6,263 bases of DNA from positions 1 to 6,263 of the forward strand of contig CAITSH010000395.1 in the NCBI GenBank assembly GCA_903895005.1, given 5' to 3'. The translations under genes were made by a program, and so were the position numbers. This document shows, in pieces, positions 1-6,263 of the stretch. This DNA is from an uncultured Pseudomonadota bacterium (lineage in GTDB: Bacteria > Pseudomonadota > Gammaproteobacteria > Burkholderiales > SG8-39). The first letter of the stretch is position 1; every line of letters starts with the position of its first letter. The notes under the pieces are model-generated. The model saw only the letters and a program-made list of their open reading frames with translations. It was not told the DNA's origin and did not search any database.

Positions 1-175
1 AGTCCGGTCCCGTTGTTTGAGGCCCGTAGGGCCGAGTTCAGGGACCGGCCCGCTTCTCCGAGCATCCGAGGGAACCCCGAAGGGGCGGTGTCGGGGGTCG
101 CCTTCTTTGGGTTACCTTTCTTGGCGAAGCAAGAAAGGTAACTCGCCCCCCGAAAGGGGGCGAAACTGCCCAAAC
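1..175. repeat. Hairpin-rich intergenic repeat
   Basis: Gene-free stretch downstream of the nickel permease gene, made of consecutive inverted repeats. An 8-base outer arm (4-11 with 41-48) encloses a smaller hairpin, GGCCC-GTA-GGGCC (21-33). CCCC-GAA-GGGG lies at 75-85, a 12-base perfect stem at 112-123/130-141, and a GC-rich hairpin at 144-162. From memory, the block with a TTAC...GGCGAAGC...GTAA hairpin followed by a C-run/GAAA/G-run hairpin resembles a short repeat scattered between genes in many proteobacteria. I cannot confirm copy number from one window. The open frames crossing it look spurious. The left boundary may lie outside the window. Confidence 0.6.
109..162. terminator. Double hairpin, possible bidirectional terminator
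   Basis: Two adjacent stem-loops lie about 55-105 bases past the permease stop codon. The first has 12 perfect pairs (TTACCTTTCTTG at 112-123 with 130-141, loop GCGAAG), extendable by G111-C142, a G-T wobble and G109-C144. The second pairs 144-150 with 156-162 around a CGAAA loop. They are symmetric, so they could act on either strand. Neither is followed by a clear T-run, so classical intrinsic termination is not proven; the role is inferred from position and stem strength. Confidence 0.45.
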
Positions 176-215
176 CAAGAGAAACACCAGGCTCGCAGAG
201 CGGAAATAACCGGAC

Positions 216-1031
216 TCAGGTCCGATGTGCCCTCGCGCCCGCCAGGTACACCCCTGCCAGTAGCAACAGCGTCGCCATGCCGACCTCAAGGGTATGCCCG
301 TCATACCAGTGCGTCAGTTCATGCGAGAACATCCTCGCGATCCCGGCGGTCGCCACGGCCAGGCTCAGTAGCGCGATGGTCAGCGTCAATGCACGTGACA
401 GATTGCGAGCCTGGCCCGATCGCAGCATGCGCGATACCCACCAGCCGCAGGCGGTATCAGTTGCGAGCATGCCTGCGGTGAAGGTGAGGCCGAGCAGGCC
501 CGCGATGGTCCATGCAAATTTACCCTGGACCGCAACCGAAAAGAGTGCGGCCTGGCTCATGGTGTCCATGGACACTGCAAATGCGACGCCGATCAGCGAA
601 ATCAGCATTGGATGCGAAACTGAAGTGGCGCGATGCAAAAGGCGCGGTGCGAGCCAGCCCAGCGTGCCCACCGGTGCTGGAGCGGTACCCAGGCTGGCAC
701 GCAGGTTGACTAGACCGATCGCGAGGAGGAACACGATGGCAATGATCTGTCCCGCGTCGTCCAGCCACTCCGGCAGGGCGTCCGACGCCGACAGCGCAGC
801 CAGCGTTACGGCGACTGCGGTTACCGCCGCGCCGTGGCTCAGCGAGAACAGGGCGCCGCACCAGCGCGCGAGCACCGGTGCGCGTTGGGCGTTGTAGCGC
901 GTCAGGTTGTCTATTGCGGCGAGGTGATCAGGGTCGAGGCCGTGGCGCAGGCCGAGCAAAAAAGTAAGGCCGAACAGCGACAGCAGGCCCGATTGCAATC
1001 CTGATAGAAAACCTGATTGCGTCTCGATCAT
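216..1031 (-). CDS. NiCoT-family nickel/cobalt permease (HoxN/HupN/NixA-like)
   Basis: Integral inner-membrane permease of 271 residues, expected to import Ni(II) for urease. The family signature H-x4-D-H is present in [14 protein letters not shown] (H30, D35, H36), within or just after the first hydrophobic segment. Other blocks match NiCoT motifs: SLSHGAAV (63-70), [11 protein letters not shown] (154-164, cf. FDTATE) and [15 protein letters not shown] (184-198, cf. AGMxxxDT). About seven hydrophobic segments are visible, near 12-28, 58-80, 93-110, 143-166, 172-194, 212-234 and 248-266. It is shorter than classical NiCoTs (about 330-350 residues). It is not UreJ/HupE, which lacks the H-x4-DH signature. 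Its ATG overlaps the ureG stop as ATGA (1028-1031), indicating translational coupling and a urease role. Nickel versus cobalt preference cannot be read from sequence. Confidence 0.85.
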   Translation of the reverse strand: MIETQSGFLSGLQSGLLSLFGLTFLLGLRHGLDPDHLAAIDNLTRYNAQRAPVLARWCGALFSLSHGAAVTAVAVTLAALSASDALPEWLDDAGQIIAIVFLLAIGLVNLRASLGTAPAPVGTLGWLAPRLLHRATSVSHPMLISLIGVAFAVSMDTMSQAALFSVAVQGKFAWTIAGLLGLTFTAGMLATDTACGWWVSRMLRSGQARNLSRALTLTIALLSLAVATAGIARMFSHELTHWYDGHTLEVGMATLLLLAGVYLAGARAHRT

Positions 1032-1726
1032 GCGGTGGTTTTTTTCACTTCATCGAGCAGGCCGCGTTCGCGGATGAACTTGACGATGTCATCGACGCCC
1101 TCGCCGGCCTTGAGGTTGGTGAAGAAAAAAGGACGTTCGCCGCGCTGCTTTTTGGCGTCGCGTGCCATTACTTCGAGCGAGGCGCCGACATGCGGTGCGA
1201 GGTCGGTCTTGTTGATGATCAGGAGGTCGGAGCGGGTGATGCCCGGGCCGCCCTTGCGCGGAATTTTTTCGCCGCCGGCGACGTCGATGACGTACAGCGT
1301 GAGGTCCGACAGCTCCGGGCTGAAGGTAGCGGCGAGGTTGTCACCTCCCGACTCGACCAGGATCAGGTCGAGTTTCGGGAAGTCGGCGACGAGGCGGGCG
1401 ATGGCTTCGAGGTTGATTGAGGCGTCCTCGCGTATCGCGGTGTGGGGGCAGCCGCCGGTTTCCACGCCGAGGATACGCTCGGCCGGCAGCGCCTTGGCGC
1501 GCAGGAGAATTTCCATGTCCTCCTTGGTGTAGATGTCGTTGGTGACTACGGCCATGTCGTAGTCCTCGCGCATTTTTTTGCACAAGGCCTCGCATAACGC
1601 GGTCTTGCCCGAGCCGACTGGGCCGCCGATGCCAACCCGTAAAGGGTTGGCGCGTGAATCTGTGACACGCAGGGGATTGTGTTGTGCGGTTTGCGGCGCG
1701 ATGCCGCGGGGTGAGGGATGGTTCAT
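1028..1726 (-). CDS. ureG: Urease accessory GTPase UreG
   Basis: SIMIBI-class GTPase of 232 residues that uses GTP hydrolysis to deliver nickel into apo-urease, in complex with UreF and UreD and receiving nickel from UreE. Visible motifs are the P-loop GPVGSGKT (35-42), the metal-binding Cys-Pro-His (93-95), ESGGDN (125-130) and the guanine-specificity motif NKTD (172-175). Usual length is about 200-215 residues, so there is an N-terminal extension of roughly 25 residues. The pentapeptide NPLRV occurs twice (17-21 and 27-31), and the second copy is where UreG proteins normally begin. No ATG, GTG or TTG in frame sits just before the second copy, so the ATG at 1726, preceded by GGAA five bases upstream, is the best start. 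It lies 18 bases after ureF and overlaps the permease gene by 4 bases. Confidence 0.97.
   Translation of the reverse strand: MNHPSPRGIAPQTAQHNPLRVTDSRANPLRVGIGGPVGSGKTALCEALCKKMREDYDMAVVTNDIYTKEDMEILLRAKALPAERILGVETGGCPHTAIREDASINLEAIARLVADFPKLDLILVESGGDNLAATFSPELSDLTLYVIDVAGGEKIPRKGGPGITRSDLLIINKTDLAPHVGASLEVMARDAKKQRGERPFFFTNLKAGEGVDDIVKFIRERGLLDEVKKTTA
1631..1651. repeat. Intragenic inverted repeat in 5' part of ureG
   Basis: A perfect 8-base inverted repeat, GCCAACCC (1631-1638) and GGGTTGGC (1644-1651), with a 5-base loop GTAAA. It lies in codons for the second NPLRV motif of UreG, about 75-95 bases into the gene. In mRNA it could form a stable stem-loop early in ureG. No function is known, and it may be incidental to the coding sequence. 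Confidence 0.5.
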
Positions 1727-1744
1727 GGTGGTTCCGAAAGTGAA

Positions 1745-2422
1745 TTACGACCTGAAAATACGGCTGTACTGGATTTCGTGCTGCATGCTCAATAGCGACA
1801 GGCCCGGCGTCCAGTTGGAAATGTCCTCATCTGCCAGCCCCAGCGCAAACTGCGCGGCGCTTTCGATTTGCGGTGCCAGCGAGCGCATCAGGCGCTGGCC
1901 TGAGACCTGGCCGAGTGGCACCGCCTTGAGGGCAGCGAGCACCTGGTTCTCAGCCCATGAAAAAAGATAGCCTAGCGCGGCGGTGTGTTCATCAACGCCG
2001 CCCTGCACCGCGGCATAACTCCAGGCGGCCGGGAAGGGGATGTCGTCAATCGCCGCGAGCGCAGCGCGTTGTGCCTCATCGCCGGTCTCCATGTCGAGCA
2101 GCAGGCGACGCAGCGAGTAGCCCATCTGTATGGTTTCGGCGCGAAACTCGGCGCTGTCGCGCGAGGCGAGAAAGTATTCGCTCCAGTTGGCGATTGTATT
2201 TTCATCGCCAGCAGACCAGCCGCGATGCAGGCGCAGCATGACCGGCGCTTCGAGTTTTTCGATGGAGTGCTGCAGGCAATCGGCGATCCAGTTTTCAGCC
2301 GAGCCCGCATCGTGCACGATGCCGGCCTCGATGGCGGATTCCAATCCCTGCGAATAACTGTATGCGCCCACAGGCAGCGTGGTGCTGGTGAGGCGCAGCA
2401 GCTCCAACAAGCTGGTGGACAC
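1745..2422 (-). CDS. ureF: Urease accessory protein UreF
   Basis: All-helical urease maturation factor of 225 residues that bridges UreD and UreG on the apo-urease and gates nickel transfer. Family blocks are clear: LPVGAYSYSQGLE (16-28) near the N-terminus, the VPLGQVSGQRLM region (168-179), and the C-terminal block ending SMQHEIQYSRIFRS, typical of proteobacterial UreF. I chose a GTG start at 2422-2420 because homology begins a few codons later and AAGGA stands 8 bases upstream. The start is 4 bases past the ureE stop, in keeping with the tight operon. The frame stays open upstream to 2647, but that stretch lies over ureE and translates to low-complexity Thr/Arg-rich sequence unlike UreF. 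Length is normal for the family. Confidence 0.95.
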   Translation of the reverse strand: MSTSLLELLRLTSTTLPVGAYSYSQGLESAIEAGIVHDAGSAENWIADCLQHSIEKLEAPVMLRLHRGWSAGDENTIANWSEYFLASRDSAEFRAETIQMGYSLRRLLLDMETGDEAQRAALAAIDDIPFPAAWSYAAVQGGVDEHTAALGYLFSWAENQVLAALKAVPLGQVSGQRLMRSLAPQIESAAQFALGLADEDISNWTPGLSLLSMQHEIQYSRIFRS

Positions 2423-2426
2423 GGAC

Positions 2427-2960
2427 TCAGTCCTTGACTGCGCTGTGGATGCGCGGTGCGTGCGCGTGGTCGTGCATTTCATCGCCGTGGTGGTGGTGGC
2501 CACCGCCACCGCTTCCGTGACCATACGCCCCGGACTCAGGCTCGAAAGGCGCATGTTCCTGCGTGACGTGCGCGCCCAGGCCTTCGAGCATGTCGGCGAG
2601 CACCTTGTCCTCGCGCATGCGCAGCGTGTAATGGCCGTCGACGTCACCGATGATTTGCACCGGTGTGTGCCGGTTGCCCAGGTGGTAGGCGCAGCGCGCG
2701 AATTCGTCGGCGTCGTGGCATTCGACCCGGTAAATGGCCTCCGGCGCGGCGACGATTTTGACGACGCGGCCGTCGTCGCCGGCCAGCATGTCGCCGCCGC
2801 GCAAGACAGTGCCGCGAGGCAGCAGCAGCGCAGCTTCCTCGCCGTTGCTCATGGTCGCGCGCAGCCGGCTTTTTTCGCGTAGCTCGTAGGGGAGCACCAG
2901 CTCAAGGCGGGCGGCATCCGCAGGCGGTACGCCTTCGGCTTTTCTGTTCAGGGTAAGCAT
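2427..2960 (-). CDS. ureE: Urease nickel metallochaperone UreE
   Basis: Cytosolic nickel carrier of 177 residues that hands Ni(II) to UreG for urease activation. The N-terminal peptide-binding domain spans about 1-75. The metal-binding domain contains YHLGNRHTPVQI, with H93 and H98 corresponding to the conserved UreE metal-site histidines. The C-terminus is Gly/His/Asp-rich: H148, four histidines at 155-158, then H163, H165, H167 and H172, a nickel-storing tail like that of the Klebsiella protein. The ATG at 2960 is chosen because MLTLNRKAEG matches the family start. The frame is open back to 3014, but that would overlap the end of ureC by 50 bases. The start is 2 bases after the ureC stop with no clear Shine-Dalgarno sequence, so translation is probably coupled to ureC. 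Confidence 0.95.
   Translation of the reverse strand: MLTLNRKAEGVPPADAARLELVLPYELREKSRLRATMSNGEEAALLLPRGTVLRGGDMLAGDDGRVVKIVAAPEAIYRVECHDADEFARCAYHLGNRHTPVQIIGDVDGHYTLRMREDKVLADMLEGLGAHVTQEHAPFEPESGAYGHGSGGGGHHHHGDEMHDHAHAPRIHSAVKD
2431..2435 (-). promoter_or_regulatory. Ribosome binding site of ureF
   Basis: AAGGA on the minus strand, inside the last codons of ureE, 8 bases before the GTG at 2422. It decides the UreF start and argues against the upstream in-frame ATG codons. Confidence 0.7.
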
Positions 2961-2962
2961 GT

Positions 2963-4656
<1,694 letters not shown>

Positions 4657-4660
<4 letters not shown>

Positions 4661-4968
4661 TTCTTTAGCTTCCCCATCACCTTCGCGTTGAAGCCGTAAA
4701 CTTTTCGGTCACCGGCGAGCGCGACCAGTTCTATGGTGCGCTCCTGTCCTGGTTCAAAGCGCACCGCGGTGCCGGCGGTGATATTGAGTCGCATGCCGTA
4801 CGCGGCGTCCCGATCGAACTTGAGCGCGGGGTTGGCTTCGCTGAAGTGGTAATGCGAGCCGATCTGCACGGGTCGGTCGCCGCTGTTGGCGACTTTGATT
4901 GTAAGTGTCGCACGGCCGGTGTTGAGCTCGATGTCGCCGTCGCGGATGTCGTATTCACCTGGAATCAT
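4657..4968 (-). CDS. ureB: Urease subunit beta
   Basis: Structural beta subunit of urease, 103 residues, within the usual 100-110 range for bacteria with separate subunits. It begins MIPGEYDI and carries the conserved stretch [17 protein letters not shown] (33-49) and the region [16 protein letters not shown] (60-75). The family often has Phe at the Ser of HYHFSE, a minor variation. The start is preceded by GGAG five bases upstream. It lies 11 bases after ureA and overlaps ureC by four bases, suggesting coupled, stoichiometric translation of the subunits. Confidence 0.98.
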
Positions 4969-4973
4969 CGGTG

Positions 4974-4977
4974 CTCC
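4974..4977 (-). promoter_or_regulatory. Ribosome binding site of ureB
   Basis: GGAG on the minus strand, five bases before the ureB ATG at 4968, within the 11-base ureA-ureB gap. It supports the MIPGEYDI start. Confidence 0.6.
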
Positions 4978-4979
4978 GC

Positions 4980-5282
<303 letters not shown>

Positions 5283-5461
5283 GGGATTTAATTCGCTATC
5301 AGGAGAAGTTGTCTGGCGGCTTCAAGCTTACAGCAGCTGTTATTGGTTCGTGTTCAAGGGCAGCAAGAAGCATGCGCGAGATGGTCTTATTGGGCGAACG
5401 ACATTCGTCGCGACTCCAAACCGTGCGCGCTGATCCGGCGACGTTAAAAGCTGCACGAATA

Positions 5462-5475
5462 AGGTGCGCGCACCT
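5462..5475. promoter_or_regulatory. Palindrome AGGTGCGCGCACCT, candidate operator
   Basis: A perfect 14-base palindrome about 180 bases upstream of the ureA start, with further matched bases (T5460/A5477, A5459/T5478) beyond one mismatch. Position and symmetry suit a dimeric regulator or a supercoiling-sensitive site. The half-site order (GGTGC..GCACC) is opposite to the NtrC pattern (GCACC..GGTGC), so I do not call it an NtrC site. No regulator is identified. Confidence 0.3.
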
Positions 5476-5596
5476 AATGTGTGGCCTCTGTGTGGTGCCT
5501 CGACCCTCGTCGTTAACCCTTCGATGCAATGTGATTGTGTGAAATCAACGTTCAATCAGCAGTGGTACCCATTTCGCCACGCGGGTGGCCTGCGAA

Positions 5597-5689
5597 TTGC
5601 TGGTTGCTGCTGGCGCAGGCGACGCTTAAATTAAAGAGTGCCGATATGGCTGCGCGCTTCGCCGGTGTCAAGGCGCTAGCGACCAGCAA
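5597..5689. repeat. Spaced inverted repeat upstream of the urtE remnant
   Basis: TTGCTGGTTGCT (5597-5608) is matched by the reverse complement of 5678-5689 at 11 of 12 positions, separated by 69 bases. It lies just before the point where urtE similarity begins. It could be the ends of a small decayed element or chance; no flanking target duplication is evident. Confidence 0.3.
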
Positions 5690-5706
5690 CAACCCGGGCA
5701 CGAATC

Positions 5707-6225
5707 GTGTTTGAGGGTGAGGACATCAGCCGTCTCGCGCCCGATGTGCGCGCGCGGCGGGGCATTGCCTATATGCCGCAGGGTCGGGAGATTTTTCCAC
5801 GATTGACCGTGGAGGAGAACCTGCTCATGGGGCTGGCCGGCCGGCCTCCCGGTGAAGAGCTGTCGCCGCGGATTTTCGAGATGTTCCCGGTGTTGAAGGA
5901 CATGCTGCGCCGTCGCGGCGGCGACTTGTCAGGCGGCCAGCAGCAGCAACTGGCCATCGGCCGGGCGCTGGCGATGCGTCCGAAAGTATTGATTCTCGAC
6001 GAGCCGACCGAGGGCATACAGCCTTCGATCATCAAGGACATCGAGCGCGCGATCCGAACCCTTGCCGACGAGGGCAGCATGGCCATCCTGCTGGTCGAAC
6101 AGTATTACGACTTTGCCCGGTCGCTTGCCGACCACTACGTGGTGATATCTCGCGGCGAGGTGGTCAAGGCCGGACTCGGGGTAGACATGGAGACCGACAA
6201 GGTGAGGGAGCTGGTTTCGGTCTGA
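5707..6225 (+). pseudogene. urtE: 5'-truncated urea ABC transporter ATPase UrtE
   Basis: C-terminal 172 residues or so of UrtE, one of two ATPase subunits of the UrtABCDE urea importer. Counting from the GTG at 5707, the Q-loop glutamine is Q25 (YMPQGREIFPRL), the ABC signature LSGGQ is 74-78, Walker B VLILDE is 94-99, and the UrtE-type EPTEGIQPSIIKDI and LVEQYYDFA follow. The ending ETDKVRELVSV is typical. The family is about 230 residues, so roughly 60 N-terminal residues including Walker A (GxxGxGKT) are gone, and ATP binding should be lost. In-frame similarity starts near 5704 (IVFEGED); a TAG at 5677 closes the frame upstream, and no alternative N-terminus is visible. It runs opposite to the ure genes, whereas urtE is usually co-oriented with them. 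The GTG is only the first possible start in the remnant, not a credible native start. Confidence 0.88.
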
Positions 6226-6229
6226 GCGT

Positions 6230-6243
6230 GGCGGCATGCCGCC
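6230..6243. repeat. 14-base palindrome after urtE
   Basis: GGCGGCATGCCGCC is perfectly self-complementary, begins 5 bases after the urtE stop and contains the ATG of the possible next gene. A second inverted repeat follows at once (CCGGTG 6242-6247 with CACCGG 6256-6261). It could hinder translation of that gene or contribute to termination; the window ends too soon to tell. Confidence 0.4.
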
Positions 6244-6263
6244 GGTGCCGCTCGACACCGGTG
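6236..6263 (+). CDS. Possible start of ureD, cut by window edge
   Basis: An ATG ten bases after the urtE stop opens a frame reading MPPVPLDTG up to the window end. In many betaproteobacteria ureD, the urease maturation scaffold that binds apo-UreABC with UreF and UreG, directly follows urtE, and the operon to the left lacks it. Assignment rests on this context only: nine residues are too few to recognise a family, and no strong ribosome binding site precedes the ATG, which lies in a palindrome. It could equally be non-coding. Confidence 0.25.

Larger units (their letters stand above)
5283..5703. other. Gene-free stretch between ureA and the urtE remnant
   Basis: About 420 bases with no recognisable gene. 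Open frames on both strands reach only about 70-77 codons, translate to Arg/Ser/Cys-rich sequence without family resemblance and lack good ribosome binding sites. It occupies the place where ureD would normally lie. It should hold the promoter of ureA on the minus strand, but I see no convincing -10/-35 pair and no sigma-54 GG/GC pair. Visible structure is a 14-base palindrome (5462-5475), an imperfect tandem repeat TGTGTGGCCTC/TGTGTGGTGCCTC (5478-5501), and a spaced inverted repeat (5597-5689). It may be an insertion remnant or decayed DNA at a rearrangement junction. Confidence 0.6.

Noticed and set aside
17..481. 154-codon open frame starting in the left repeat
   Set aside because: It runs from hairpin repeats into the antisense of the permease gene; the composition is that of translated repeats.
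277..897. 206-codon open frame on the plus strand opposite the nickel permease
   Set aside because: The minus-strand frame has clear NiCoT motifs; this one has none.
2423..2647. 75-residue N-terminal extension of UreF
   Set aside because: It overlaps ureE in another frame, is Thr/Arg low-complexity, and the GTG at 2422 has a good ribosome binding site and family-like start.
5299..5555. Small open frames of 71-77 codons on both strands upstream of ureA
   Set aside because: No domain resemblance, no ribosome binding sites, overlapping frames on both strands, and odd composition.
5508..5560. Integron attC-like pattern (GTTAACCC ... CAACGTTC)
   Set aside because: The right-hand core does not fit GTTRRRY, the arms pair poorly, and there is no integrase or cassette gene nearby.
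5453..5705. 8-base direct repeat GCACGAAT (5453-5460 and 5698-5705) as a target duplication
   Set aside because: Eight bases within 250 is expected often enough by chance, and no element ends adjoin it.

Overview
The window holds most of a urease operon, read right to left on the minus strand. In transcription order it is ureA (5282-4980), ureB (4968-4657), ureC (4660-2963), ureE (2960-2427), ureF (2422-1745), ureG (1726-1028) and a nickel/cobalt permease gene (1031-216). The genes are packed with 4-base overlaps (ureB/ureC, ureG/permease) or gaps of 2-18 bases, so they very probably form one transcript. High GC, separate gamma and beta subunit genes, the ABCEFG order and UreC residues close to the Klebsiella type point to a proteobacterium, most likely a betaproteobacterium. 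That placement is inference from family resemblance; no search was run.

The products form one pathway. The permease imports Ni(II). UreE, with its His-rich tail, carries nickel, and UreG and UreF (normally with UreD) insert it into the UreABC apoenzyme. UreABC then hydrolyses urea to ammonia and carbamate. All nickel ligands, the carbamylated lysine and the catalytic residues of UreC are present, so the structural enzyme looks intact.

The right side is unusual. In many betaproteobacteria the order is urtABCDE-ureD-ureABCEFG, all in one direction. Here no ureD precedes ureA. Instead there are about 420 bases without a recognisable gene, then a 5'-truncated urtE (urea ABC transporter ATPase, lacking Walker A) on the opposite strand (5707-6225). 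Just after it, at the right edge, is an ATG that could begin ureD, also on the plus strand. The simplest reading is a rearrangement breakpoint (inversion, insertion/deletion, or junction of two urease loci) between ureA and urtE; an assembly chimera is also possible.

The left edge (1-215), downstream of the permease gene, carries no gene. It holds a run of nested inverted repeats, resembling a dispersed intergenic repeat of proteobacteria, that could end transcription in either direction.
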